This document shows positions 15,401 through 30,695 of a stretch of DNA of 64,000 nucleotides, piece by piece. Numbering within the stretch: position 1 is the stretch's first letter; every line of letters begins with the position of its first letter. The DNA is from Paralvinella palmiformis. Taxonomy: Eukaryota > Annelida > Polychaeta > Terebellida > Alvinellidae. Made by a program: the position numbers and the translations under genes. The stretch covers positions 80,001-144,000 of the forward strand of contig JAODUP010000652.1 in assembly GCA_025642065.1 (NCBI GenBank), given 5' to 3'. The notes beneath the pieces were generated by a model, which saw nothing but the letters and a program-made list of their open reading frames with translations, was not told the DNA's origin and ran no database searches.

Positions 15401-18255
15401 CTCAGCCTGGATTTAAGGAGATCAAGATGTTATACAAATTTGAGTATCTTCCAGCTGGATTGTTTAACAGAGTTCAGGTTGGTTATGTTGAATGATGTTG
15501 TCGAGAAATATGGAACTTATGTTGTTAAAATAGACATTAAAGTCCTTAAGATATCATGTTTGGTGTCCAAGGAATATCAGTCAAAATATGTTTGGTGCAA
15601 AAATGCTGACCATGATATTTGATGTTAAAGAAGTGCAGATCATCATCATACAGTCAAACCAGAATATTGCAATATTGTCATATGAAGCCATATAATACAT
15701 TATGATTATGTTATGATTGCAACCCAGCATATTAAGAAAACAAACCATGTGATCTGTGTTAATTAGTTAAAAATCTGTCCCATATGTAATTGTCATGAAT
15801 ATTGATGAGTGGATTTATTTATTTAACATCTTATTTGCATACTGGTTAATCTGAGAAAGAGTGACACGTTAGCAAAACACTTAATTCTGACTAGAAATCA
15901 TTATAAGAAATGTGGCTGGTTTTGGATGAAATCCTAGCCAATTCTGTGTAGAACAAGCAACATTCTGAAGTATACAGACTGGCACAGGAGCCATTGCTAC
16001 ATAAGAAAACTGTTCAGAACAGATTAGCTTCCATTTTACATCAACTTAAATATCACTTGAACTTCCCTGAAAACAACCAATTTCTGTAGCTAAACACAAT
16101 GATGAGTTGATCCCTGAAAAGGTATTTTGATCATTACAGATCAGCTAGGCAAGCTTAAATTTACAGGTGAAATTTTAATCTCATTGAATGATAGATAACT
16201 GACTGAGTTTTTCACATTCCATTTTAGTTTGTTGCAGTGAGTTACTGAATTGTCTATCTGACACTAAGTCTAACCTTCCTCTCTCTCTCACAGGTGCGTC
16301 TCTATCAATTCTCGGAGAGTTCTATTATGTGGAAGAATGGCTCGCTGCTGAGAAAGAATATGCACAGAGCTCTGCTGACACACAGGTAAGCCTGTTTTTA
16401 TATTTTGTTTGCAACCCAATTAACTGACCTTAAAATAGAATAGTTTTTGTTCTGCATTCATCATTATTTTCCTGCCAGCTATGTTTCACAGTACTTTAAA
16501 AACTGTGGCTGCATCCATCAAATAAATAAATGGTGAAATTACTAAAGAAAAACAGTATTTAGATTTCAGTAGATTAGTATGGATATTAGTGAAAAATAAT
16601 AATAATAATAATAGCATAGATTTAATAACTTGACTTGTACCAGCAAGGGTTGCAGAAAACTGCTCTAAAGTTAAATTGAGTAATAAATTACTGTGTATAT
16701 ATCTGTTATATATGAAGAGGTTATCCTATCCATGAAAATTGCAGGTTAGATCAAAACATTAATAAAGTGCACTATATATCTATATATTTAGTTAAGGTAT
16801 AGCAATAAGATTATTAAGAACTGTTCTGGGCTAAATTCAGATACATTTCTGTACACAAGTTTGTTATGCAATCAGTCACTGAAATAAATAAACATCAATT
16901 TATTTTAGATTAGGCTAATAGTGAGGGTGTAGGACAGTTGCTCACCCGGACACTTGCTCACCAAGCAAATGAAAAAATGGACACTTGCTCACCAGTGAAT
17001 TTTTAATGAGAGAAAGAAATTCACATAATTATATTAATCAGATAAAATAAAATAATCTCTGAACTTGAATTCCCTAATAATTGGTAATATTCATCCCAAT
17101 AATGATATAGGTAATAGGATACTAAGAAATATATTTCTGAATTAAAAATCATTTAATTTATTTTTATTTTTCCTCATTAAAAATTCACTGGTGACCAGCT
17201 GTCCACCTTTTCATTTTGTTTCGTGAGCAACTGTCTGGGTGAGCAACTGTACGGCTGAGCAACTGTCTGTACTCCAATAGTGAATTACTATTATTTAATC
17301 TACATTTAGTTGTTAAATATCAGAAAACACTCGACCAAACAGACTGTTTAGATAGCTTTATTTTATTGTGTACTTAAGAAACCTGAGGCCTGTTGTATAA
17401 AGTACTTGTGTGAGAGTTTGTGTCTTTGAATGTCTGTCAGCATCACTACAACACTAATTTTGTTTGTTTGTTTATTGGTAAATGTAGTTTAAATACATGC
17501 TATAAACATAAATATACATTGATTAGCTATGTACACCTCATACACATCTGTTTGAGTCAGTCTACCAAGACTACTGTGAATATAAAACATATATCAGAAT
17601 TATAATTGTGTAAATATAATTGAATGGCTCGCATTGACGTCATATGGATATTTAATGTGTGAAACACAGCACCATACACAAATAATTTAGTAAAATGCAC
17701 CAACCCTGGAACGAAACACAACATGTAAAGTCATGGCCTGTTAACGATTTGATTGGTGTTAGGAAGAATTAGTGATCATCCATTCATGCCGCTTAAATTT
17801 TGTGGCCGACCAATTGTGGGGTCAAATGGGTGTGAAACCATAGTTTTCCAATTGATTGAAGTGCGAAAGAAGTCGGTGGTCACCCGTTCCGTGCCGCTTG
17901 GCAGTTTGTGGCCAGCAGGTTGTTGGGATCACACGGGTGTAGATGTCGTAGCCGCGGGGTTTGATTGGGTTTTTACTCTATTGATGTTTTCGTGGTGTGG
18001 GTTGAATGTGTGAATGTTTTTAATGGTACAGCCAAGTCAGTGGAGATTGTATCAAGGGACATGTGGGTCTCCACTGGACAAGACGCTGATTGTGCTGGGG
18101 GGGGGGGAGAATTCCCCTTTATATACCTGTTTGGATGTGTGGGGGCAGTTTTTAGTGGGGGATTGTCTTCAACTCAGCCAAGTCAGCGGTGATTGCACCA
18201 GGTGACCATTTGGAGTCTTCCTGACAACAAAGCTGACAGTGCTGAGGGGACAATT

Positions 18256-18286
<31 letters not shown>

Positions 18287-21200
18287 CTTGATTTTTGTAG
18301 ATTTGTTTTGCCAGTGTTTCGGAGGAGTGGAGATTTTCGAGGAGTGTATAGTTTTTGTACAGTTTCGAGTAGAGTTTGTAGAATTTATAGGAATAAAGTA
18401 GATTCAAGACTACATGAGTTCTGAGTTTTGAAAGAGAGAGCTTAGCTAAGGCCGAAATCCGGGACGGCCGGGCCAAGCCGGCCACGTCCCGGATCTCGGT
18501 GCTTTTCAAACAGACATCCTCCACGAAAACAACCAGCAAGTCTTGTCATCCCAGAGTCAAATATGCTATTGAACTTTCCACCAAAAGACGTGCTGAGGAA
18601 AATCATGTGACCTGCGAATGGGCCAATGAGCAACGAACAAGTAATACCAAGTACACAATGAGTGTACAATTCGGCGTGAAAACTTAAACTGCTAAAACCA
18701 ATGCAACTTAATGCAATTAATTCTGGCTACATTTGTACAATTGTATGCATGATGAATAATAGGTGCATAAACGTACAAGATTCAAATAACAACTTGTTGA
18801 ACATGTTATGAACATCAAGATCGTGGTAAACATATTTAGATAGTATGTTTACGATGCTCTAATTAATCGTAGTTCACATGCTTTACAAGGCCATCCGATG
18901 GCCCAGTGGTTAAAATGATGTGTGGCAAATCTTCATGTTGTGGGTTAGAATCTGGCTCATACCGATGTTCCTGAGATGTGATTCTCTAGACATTCACCCC
19001 AATCATCTATATATATCTCATACATGACTAATGCCGAGACTAAACAACTAAACATGGACCAGTTCATCTGCTGTTGATAATAAAAGACAGCAAAGTTTAC
19101 TAAACAAAGAGAATATTTATAATTTGTGAGATTTCCAAGAAAGGTGCCTTTATTTATCTCTTGATGTGTATCAACTAATTTCTTCATTTCATGTGATACA
19201 CAATTGAATATTCTCCATCTGATTTATGATGATTATCGACTAAAATATCAGATGTTTCTTCCCCAAGTTTCATTCATACATACAGCTGATCTAATAAAAA
19301 AATTTGATTAAGCTGAATAATCCGACTTTATGGTAACATTTTATTTTCTCTCCTAACAGACAGCCACATTTTGTTTGGTGAAATTATTTTTTTTAACCCA
19401 TAAATCAAAGAAATTAATCGCCTAAATTAAGGATTTTTCATTATGGACCCCCCCATTTCTTTCACTCTTAAGTATTATCTGTTTTTCGTATATTGTTTTG
19501 TTCTTTGTGATGTTCGTAATAATAAAATATTTGACTAAAAATCTAACAACTAATAAATCAATTATTTGTTTTTCAGTCAGAACAATGTCTACATAAAGGT
19601 TCAAGGACCTCGACCAGAGAATGTCAAATTTATGGTACATGAAGTATTTGAGGGAATAATAGCAGAGTCGTTCCACGGAGTGACATACGACTATTTTGTG
19701 CCTTGCTCTGATTGTGTTAAAGCTGTAAGTGTTCATGTTTCATACAACAGTCAGTAATGGTGTGATTTTGCTGATTCATCAGCTTATTAGTATATTAATT
19801 ACCGTATTCTTTCATGTATTGTGCCCTTTGATCAGAAAAATGTCTGGGAAAGCCAAGTTTTGGAGAAATCGGGAAAATCAGCAACTGGATATTAAATATA
19901 TTTATTTATATGAAATAAATTGATCGATTGGATCGAGACACCATGAAGACATTGTGAGACTTTTGGGCGATAATCATGGATGGAAAGAGGGTTGAACACA
20001 AAATCTATGTCACCAAAATGGGAACTATCTGAATTAGTTAGGATTAGGCATCTGATACATCGACAAAGAGGAAGAGTGCACAATTGAACGAAGAAGGCGG
20101 CAAAACACAATTGTGCAAACTTCTCTAGTTATTGTCTAGGGAAATTTTATCCAGTACAGTCAATTCTATCTGGAGACAGCATCTATGTGCGAACCTGGCT
20201 AGTACGACCTGACCTTGATGGCATTCTGATGACGTCGACACAGAGGTGTGCTGGAGGGAAATAATATGCCTAATATCACTCACTTTACACTTGCGACGCC
20301 CATATTAGATACCCCGATGTTTACATTGACGGTGCTTTAATCGAGGACATAAAAACACAGAATAAACACACACATGATTTTGTACAAACTGTGGAATACA
20401 CAGAAATATATACACGTATACAGTATCGGTAAAATGTTAATCAAACATTTTATTGCATAATGTAGAAAAGATACGATCAAAGTCAAAAAGTACTTGGTTT
20501 TCTCAGGAACAGGTCTGGGAAAAATCTAGAAACGTTATGGCATATATTCCCCCCCCCCCAAAAAAACAAAAAACAAACAGGGAAAACTGCGAAAAAACTG
20601 CGCATTATAGTTTATCCACGGAAGAATACGGTAGTCAAAGTGTACCCAGATAAATGCTTGCGCGTGTATAAAATAAAAATGGCAAAAACTTTTTTAAGAA
20701 TTACAGAGGAAAATTCAGAATAATCCATGTACCCGTCAGATATTTCCAGTGTACACAATATTTATCTTCAGATGTCACAGGATCCAAGTCTGTTTCCGGC
20801 CTCAAAGATTCGACGTGCTACAGAGTTAAAAGCTCCGTTCTTACAATGCGACAAACTTTTTCACACATTGTCTCTTCATGAACTGCATGGTTAGTGTTGC
20901 CTTTTGTAATTCATCTCTTTATTGTCCTGGTCTTGTGTCGTATCATTTGTTTTTTACAAATTATGAGAATATATAAACATCCAGAGTTGATATATTTTCT
21001 GTCGTCATAGTCTTCAGCCTATTATCACCTAGTAACTAATTAGCATGTGAAGGATGGAATAGATTCATACTTAATGTTGTCAGTACAATTATGTGTGAAT
21101 AATATAAGACATTAGAACAGATTATCTGATATAGTATATATGAAATGCAGGTAAAAGAGATGAACTGACAATACAAATGTGCTCTTAAACCATCAAATAT

Positions 21201-22911
21201 TGTGTGTGTGTGTGTGCGTGCGTGTGTGATATTATTTCATAAACCTGCTTAATTATTCTTTTAAGAATACTAGTACAGTAGGCCCCCATTTTAAATGTGC
21301 TCTACTATAACATGAAATCGGCTATATCACGGTTAGACATTGGAAATAATTTGAAAGCATTTTCACAGTTTGTAATTCATATGTAAAAACATAGCCAATG
21401 GCCACAATGTACGCACAGGTAGATTTATTGATCACAAACTTAATTGCACACCACCTAGCTTGGCTCAATCAGCCAACCAAACAGCCCAATCACGACCTTT
21501 ATTTACTGTGTGACTCCACCCACTAAATAAGTTTGATTCTTTTTGTTAATTCACAGCTGTTGTGTATGTTTATTTATTGTAATTAGGAATCATATTTTGT
21601 GTATAAACAACCTCAGTTTTGATCATATTGTATTAGTTGCTACCTTCATCTAAAAACCATGCGCTATTTCTGATGGATGAATATCACAAATCGAATATGG
21701 CTGTTACTTTTTGCACAATTTTTCAGAAACATTTTATTTTCCACACAAACACTGAGGTAATATTTATGTTTAAGTCAACAAATCATTACACAGTTACTGG
21801 GAACATTTATGAAATAAACAGTTGTGTGTAATCTTCAAGGTTGGTGCAAAACAAGGTGAATACATGGACTCCCTATTATTGTCCACCCGACCGTACTGAA
21901 TGTCTCACTTCGTGGTCCACCTATAACGCGGTAGACAGGTTGTAGATCCCAATGATGTGTTATAACGGGGACTACTGTAATTAGAATTTTAACTTTATAG
22001 AATAGCATATTATAATATATACTAGCGTAATCCAAATGCAATTGTTCAGTGATCACTATATAATTGTAACACTGATCGTAATCATATTTGGAAATGCATT
22101 AAGATTTAAATTAACGTGTTCCAATGAAAATTGCTCTGGAAATAAGTTGATTTAGTTTTTTTTTACAATACTAACTTTTTTTTACATTTTGTATAGTATA
22201 TATTTATTTATATAAAAAATTAAATTAAATTATATCAAATTGTAATTTCTTATCATTATCATCGTTATCTTCTTTATTTCATATGCCAAAGAAATATATG
22301 TAACAGAATACAAGCAAAAATACAATTTAAAAAGTTATTAAAATGAACTGGGATGTGACATTATCTAATAATTGATAATATTGTAAAGTCATGGCCGGTT
22401 GACAAATTAATTTATTTAGGGAGAATTAGTAATTGCCCGTTTGTGCCGCTTTAAGGTTTGTGGCAGGCGAATTGTGGGGTCAATGGGTGTGAAACTATAG
22501 ATCTCTGATTTATTGATGTGCAAAAGAAGTTAGTGGTCAGTTGTTCCGTGCCGCTTGGGGATTTGTGGACGGCCGGTTGTTGGGATCGCACGGGTGTAGA
22601 TGTCGTAGTCGCAGGGTTTGGACTCTATTGATGTTTTCGTGGTGTGGGTTGAATGAGTGAAAGCTTTGTTAGTGAATGTTTGTAATGGTACAGTCAAGTC
22701 AGCAGAGATTGGGTCAAGGGACATGCGAGTCTCCACTGGACAACACGCTGATTGTGCTGGGGGAAAAATCCCCCTTTATATACCTGTTTGGATGTGTGGG
22801 AGGAGTTTTAGTGGGGAAGTGTTCTCGACTCGGCCAAGTCAGCACTGATTGGACCAGGTGACTATGCAGGGTCTACCGGACACCAGCACTGACAATGCTG
22901 AGGGGACAATT

Positions 22912-22945
<34 letters not shown>

Positions 22946-25900
22946 GGATTTTTGTAGATTTATTTTTGGAGAGGAGGAGTGGAGAGGTGGTGGTTCTGGA
23001 GTGTATGGTTTCAAGGAGTGTATAATTTTTGTACAGTTTTGAGTAGAGGAATAAAGTAGATTCGAAACCACATGAGTTCGGAGTTTTGAAAGAGGGAACT
23101 TAGTTAAGGCCAAGGTCCGGGACGGACGGCTGCATCCCGGAACTCAGTACTTTCAATATATGAATTTTTAAAAACTGTTTAGTTTAGAGGACATACAGTT
23201 AAATTTTGAGTCATGAAATTTGGGAAATCAACATTAATGTGTATCATATATAAGCTATTATGTATCACGCTGAAGGCTAAACTTTCATTAATACATATAG
23301 ATATGAAATATGACTTATTGTTGATATCATGTTCATGTGATCAAGTCTCACAGCTCATTAATGATAAAATTGAAATTATGTTGCTAACATAGCCAATTGA
23401 CAACGAAAAGATGCGATTACATTTTGTTTGATTTAGATAACAAATAAGGGTATAGTTGTAATGTTGGTGGTTTGTCGTCACAGATATATAGTAGTGAATT
23501 ACAATGAGTTGTGATTGACAGGTTGAGAAACCTGCAAATGATCTTTCACCATGCAACATTGAACATACCGATGCTTTTATTATTGTATTCTGGGAACCGT
23601 ACAGTGGCGTGTAGTAAGTTTGAACTATTTGATATCAACTATCAAAATTGATGTTTGTCCGCACAGCACTCATGCCACCTGACGACAGTACAGCCTATGA
23701 TATCCACCTGGAACGTTCTCTGCACGACCTTGACAACCTAAGGGATGACCTTAGCTATGACATCGCCATCATCTATAACAACCGTGACATTCCCGATGTA
23801 GGGGAGGATCTGAAGAAGATCCACCCAAGAAAAATAAAGATTGATTTGGAAAACAATGGATACTCAGTGTGAGTATCAGCAAGTTGGTGCTGCATAATGG
23901 TGTGTGTGTGCTTGTTTGTGTGTGTGCTTGTTTGTGTGTGTATTTGTGTGTTTGTGTGTTAGAGGGAGAGGAGGGGTGAGAGAGAGAGAGTGAGAGAGGA
24001 ACAGTGAGTTCATATTAAATGGTAGAATCATTGGTTTTACAATCATTGAGATACAAATTAATAATATGAATTATCATTTCTGACAATTAATATATAACTT
24101 AATAAAAAAGGGGTAATTATTGTACTGTGAGTTTTTAAGTAATTTATTGTGTTTTATATTTCCTTACACAAATAAATAGAACATATAATTAGCCCTTTGG
24201 CCCGGTCGTTATTTTCCCATGTTTTAGTTTGGCCCGGTCGTCATTTTCCCATGTTTTAGTTTGGCCGGTCGTCATTTTCCCATGTTTTAGTTTGGCCCGG
24301 TCTATTTTCCCATGTTTTAGTTTGGCCCGGTCGTTATTTTCCCATGTTTTAGTTTGGCCCGGTCGTTATTTTCCCATGTTTTAGTTTGGCCCGGTCGTTA
24401 TTTTCCCATGTTTTAGTTTGGCCTGGTCGTTATTTTCCCATGTTTAGTTTGGCCTGTCGTTATTTTCCCATGTTTTAGTTTGGCCTGGTCGTTATTTTCC
24501 CATGTTTTAGTTTGGCCCTGTCGTTATTTTCCATGTTTTAGTTTGGCCCGGTCGTTATTTTCCCATGTTTTAGCTAGGATTAATTTTGTCCATCATTGAG
24601 TGCATGTTTATATTTTTATTGTCAGATGGTTTCCAGCTGATCCAAGCCAAATTGACTTACAGAAGGAAACCATTACACTGAGAGAGGCTAAGGTTGGTTC
24701 TGTGAATGTTGTCAACAGTATGATAAATCCTTAATATACTACTACTACTACTACTGCAGCAACATAGGGTTAAATATCACTTGTATGCTGATGACACACA
24801 GCTGTATATATCACTGGATCCAGACAATGAGTTAAATTTCTCCTCTTCCTTGAAGAATTTAGAACATTGTATTGCCGATATTCGGCTATGGATGACTCAA
24901 AATCTTCTAAAACTAAATGATAATAAACAAATATTTTATATTTGGCATCACCACATTGTGTTAAATTGTTAAGGACACCAGCATTACAGATGGGTGCATC
25001 TTCAATTACCCCTAATGGATCAGTAAAAAATCTAGGGGTTATTTTTGACCAATGTATTAACATGCATGAACATGTCACATCAGTATGCCCAGCTGCCTAC
25101 TACCATCTTAAGAACATCCACTGTTTAAAAGCATTCTTGACACAAGAATCACTTGTAACTGTAGTTCATGCCTTTGTTATATCTCGTATAGACTATTGTA
25201 ACTCTCTGTTATATGGGATATCTGATTATAACATTAATCGCCTTCAGCGAATTCAGAATAGTGCAGCTTGCATTGTAACAAATAGTAGAAAATATGATCA
25301 AATATGATCATATCACCCCAATTCTTAAAAACAAACTTTTGCTACCTGTTAGACAGCGTATCCATTTCAAGATTTTATTAATAACTTATAAATCTATTAA
25401 TGATATGGCACTTAAATACCTGTATGAATTGGTGTCCATTAGAAAGTCATCCAAAAAACTCAGGTCATCCAGTCAGATACTGTTGTAGGTGCCAGTGTCT
25501 CGGCTCAAGTCATATGGTGATTGTGCGTTTAGTGTTGCAACCCCCACTTTGTGGAATAGGTTTCCAGCAGATATTAGAAATGCATCGTCTCTTGGAATTT
25601 TTTAATCTGTTTAAAAACACACCTATTCAAGGTCACTTTCACAGAAAAATAATAATATCTTTTAAATTTCTTATAAGGTTTTTACATACACATTATTTTG
25701 GGTATTATTATATTACATATTATTTGTACAGCGCCTTTGAATGGCCAGTAAGGCACTTTATTAAATATACATTATTATTATTATTAATATTAATTAGTAG
25801 TATTAGAAGTGATGCTTATCTATCAAGCGACCAAGTATAACACTAAAGTGAATGCAGGTCTTATTACTCATGTTGTGTTTATTGTATTCCAGCTTGTCAT

Positions 25901-26503
25901 CATCTGCTTGTCAAATAACTTCGTCAGTGATCCACATTCATCTAGACTGTTCTATTACATCACAAAAAACCTCCAGAAACGTTATCGTCTCGTCGCGCTG
26001 GGTGACAATTATAATTGGAAACAGTCTGATGTTGGAATTTTGGTCACAACTGATGTAAGGATGTATTTGTTTTTAAAAAGGATTTTGAAGGAAAGTGATA
26101 TGATTATTTATGTATATATATATATATATCATGTAAAATCAAATTAACAGCTCACAGAAAAATTATGATGTCTCTAAATTAACAGACCTAATTTAGCATA
26201 CATCAGAGTTTAGAATTCGGAAAGCATTTTTCATTTTAATTATCAATATTTATATCACTAATAATTAATGTGCATGTACCTGGCCATTAAATTTCGGCAT
26301 TAACTTGTGCAGTGTGCATTTTGTTCACGTGATAAAAATTTATTAGGGATTGTTTTGAGCTAAAAAAGTTTACAGTAGTCATAAATGTTTTTATAAACTA
26401 GATATGATTGTAACGTTGATGGCTTTGCATATGATTAGAATAAATGGTTAGATTTCGATTAGTTTTCAGCATTTAGGTATAAATCAACTGTGTTAACATG
26501 TGT

Positions 26504-26544
<41 letters not shown>

Positions 26545-26738
26545 CTCAGTATCCTTCAACTATTGCCAGTATATAAATTAATAAATAGTTTCATATATCA
26601 GCTTCACAAATATAGATTCTGCAGATTAGTCGACATTAGTTTGATGTAAATACAAAAGAAAATGTTTAGCGAGTAATATTTTGCTGGATAATTGAAAATT
26701 ACATTCCATAAATAACTGTTGTAAACTACCACATGGAT

Positions 26739-26821
<83 letters not shown>

Positions 26822-27201
26822 ATATCTCAACAATATATATTTTTAGGTTTTTGTGAACATGATGAACCCAGAACGTTATCAGCACAAGATCAAAGAATTA
26901 TTAGATACTGTGAGAGATCAGATTTATGAACACGACAAAAAGGTAATATCAGTGTCATCATCTTTATCATCATCTTTATCATCATCATCACAAGTTGATC
27001 ATCATCTGTTACCAGAATTTTACTACTAACATTGTTATTAATTTACTATACTTCTTTATTAATGCTTCTGTATATTAAATTTCTTAATTCTGTATTAATT
27101 TATGCCGTTAATTAAATTTGAGCATTTCCTCCCATCCAAATGGCATTATTTGAAATTAGATTTTTATTAAATAATCATCTGTATACTTTTAATGCATTGT
27201 G

Positions 27202-27243
<42 letters not shown>

Positions 27244-30200
27244 TTTCATTCACTTTGTGAACACTTCCAACAAAAATATTAACTTGGGGTTCTCATGCAT
27301 CCTGGAAAACCCGGAAATCCTGAAAAATAACAAATTTATTTTCCAAGTCCTGGAAATGTCCTTGAGTTTGACAAAATCGGGAAATGTCCTGGAAAAAATA
27401 TTGCCTGTGAAAAAATCCACTAAGAACAAAAAAATAGTCAATAAATATTATGTTTGTAGAAGAAAAAGGCTACCAGTACATAATCTTGATATCCCATGTT
27501 AGTTAAAATTTAAATATCATACAGCTAGAGGGGGGGGGGTGAAAATGTCAATAATCAATAAAACATTGAAAAAGTATGACATGCTTTTCGCACATATCTT
27601 GATCTATTACCTTTAAATCTTGTATAATTTGTCCTGGAAAATGTGGTAATAAAGTCCTGCAAAAGTTCTGAAAATGTCATGGAAAATAATATTTCCTTGT
27701 CTGTGGGACTATATTATGATGTAAACTCTTGTTTTAATTAAATGATCACAATATTACGTAATAAACTTCCTATATAATTTATCATATGCTGAGATAATTT
27801 TGTCATATTTACTTTTTATAATCTCATTAGATATTTTCTATTGATATTATTGTTGTTATTATTATTAATGTAATAAATTACTATATTTTTGGCCCTGGGT
27901 TATCGTCGTTATGAGATTATTTCCATGTTTATTTATTGTATCTAGTAATGTTAACAACCCGTCAAATATTTATTATAGAGATTGACCAACTCCCATTTGA
28001 CCTAATTACAAATGACAGTATCTTATGTCATTATAACTGAATGTTGTTTGAGATCAGATTGGTAACTACCTGCTGAACAATGATGTGTGTGTGTGTGTGT
28101 GTGTGTTTTATGTTACATATAATAAAGGCGTGGGCTTAGGTTTTCGTGATGTTTATAATTCTTACAGAATTATGACCAAACGACTTAGTGACTACCTAAG
28201 TAGAAAACAAATTTTATATATTTGTACATATATAATGCAGCTATAGCTGGAAATAAAGCATATATATCAGTATTTAGTGACCTTAAAATAGAGTATATAA
28301 GCTCCTGCCATAACAGTTCCAGTTACCAGGCCCAATCCAAATTTTCCCTCTCAGCTCACAACATCAGGAGCATTTTTCTGCTGAGTTGCTGTACTAAATA
28401 CATAGTTATAAATAGATTGTTTAATAGATGTCACGTTATTAGATGTTGAACTTGCACACTAACACTATCTTCTGATAACATTAATTATTCTGAAATTTGT
28501 CTTCCTCACATCAGCTATATTATGTAAATGTTCCCCCCCCCATCCATGAGTGGCAGGAGTGGAGTAATATCAGCTGTTTATCAGAGAAATAAGGGGGTGG
28601 GACATACATGCATGCACAATGTATATCCACTCATGAACAATGTTGTATATGTCGGAACATTTATTTTGCGTCTCTTATGTTTGATGAACTGTAAATGCTG
28701 AATATCATCATGTTATAATCATGCTGATGAATATAATGATAATGATGATGTTTCATGGTGATGATGATGATCATCATGATCATGATGATTATTATAGCTA
28801 TGACAGCCAACACACCTAACCGATACGATCCCATCCACGTGTTACATGTATAAATCATCTAACTTCAGGATAGCAGTGCTGAGAAGCCCCAATGTTTTAT
28901 CAGTTATTGTTGGGGTAACTCGGCTGATGCAGTCGGCAAGGGCACCAAGTCTACTGACAGAGGACTCGGCTTTGGGGATCCTCGAGCCTTCAAGACATAT
29001 CTAGAGACGAAAGGCATACGTTGTTGGATCGATGTGGCTAATGTTGGAAAGGTAAAGATTGTTGATTTTAGCGCCGTCATCGGTGACGGGTGTTTTATCT
29101 AGGTCTGTTAGGGGCACTGTATGGCATCTTTATAGTCAGACTGGTAGCGTGGTTGGCTGAAAATGTCTAGCAGCAAAGTTCAAATCCTAGCTGGCCTAAT
29201 CTTTCATTTCAGCTATTTCGGCTCGATTGTTTAGTGTTGTCAACCACGGCCCATCTTTTAAAATTTTAAAAACTTTTCTTCTTATAGTTTATGACTAAGA
29301 TTAAGATAAGTATCTTATTCTTCCTTGTATTGCATGCATTCTGGAAAAACCTAGTTTTGGTTTATAATGTGCAGGAGAAACTGGAAAAATCTGCAGCTGA
29401 ATGTTAGATATATTTATTTCCACCAAATAAATTGTTCTGTCACCATACCAGTAGTAAATGACACAGTGGGGATGTCGTGAGACCTTTGGCCGATAACCAT
29501 GGATGGAAAGAGGGAAGAACACCGATGCAGGTTGCTTTCTTAATGAAAGCTACGTCACCGAAATCGGAACGCCTTTGTGTGGACCTGGCTAGTGCGACCT
29601 CACATCGGCGGCACCCCTACGATGTCGATAGAGAGGTGTGCTGAAGGCGAATTAGTATGCCTAATATTGCTCACTTTACACATGGGATGCCCATGTTAGA
29701 CCCCCTGATGTGTACAGGACACTGAATGGCCTAAGTTGTACCGATGTGTCATTAAACAACATTCATCCATCCATCCCCCCGATGTTTACATAGATGGCGC
29801 TTCAATTGAGGACATAAAACACAGACTAACCACACATATGGCTTTGTTAAAACTGGATTACACAGAAGTAGATGAAACACATACATGGTATCAGTAAAAC
29901 TTTAATCAGATATTTGATTACATAATATTGTGTAAGTAAAGGTCCGATCAAAGTCAAAAGGTACTCATTTTTTTTGGGAACAGGTCAAAAAACAAACTGG
30001 AAACATTTAATTATGGTGTACCCCCAAACAAACAAGGAAAAAGCTGGAAAAAATCTATGCAGTATACATATAAAAATACGGTACTTTAGCTGACTATTAA
30101 GTCACTAGGATGTCCTGAAAGTTCCAGATGGCTCAGCCTACTCAGAATGAGTACCTGATTGTTGGCGGGAAACCCCTACTTCCTGTTTGTCATTGTTGTT

Positions 30201-30651
30201 GTTATTGTTGTTATTATGATTATTTTCTCCTTTCAGGGTCGTCTATTTGAAGAGATAGCCGAGGGTCTGAAACAAGCCAAAGTGATGCTCGTCTGCGTGT
30301 CTGATGAAGTAAGTTTGGTGTTTTGTGCAAGCCTTCGCGTTATCTTGTACTAGCTGCTCTTAACATGCCATTTATTAAATGTGACACTTTGAAACGATAT
30401 CCAAATCTCACCTCTGAGGTGTGGCTTTAAAGTCAATACAGTCACACATTCTATAATAGTTTTTGTCTATGGATTTGGTCATAAATAATCCCTGTATGAC
30501 AATAGGGATTTGATATCCAGAAATATGTTACAACAATCATTTTAAATATCACTATTACTAAAACATGGAATTAGGTTATGATTTACTTCTCTGGATTACA
30601 ATTATGTTATATAATTATGTCTTATAGCCAGTTTCTTAGTTGTAGTAAACT

Positions 30652-30695
<44 letters not shown>

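Noticed and set aside
18511..22381. Internal region of an LTR retrotransposon between the two LTRs
   Set aside because: This interval holds ROCO-TIR exons 13-14, other repeats and no retroelement genes; the two LTRs also have different target duplications.
24194..24573. CRISPR-like array
   Set aside because: Units are contiguous 32-bp repeats without unique spacers; a eukaryotic minisatellite.
26604..26885. Minus-strand Cys-Val repeat ORFs
   Set aside because: Direct translation of the (CA)n microsatellite.
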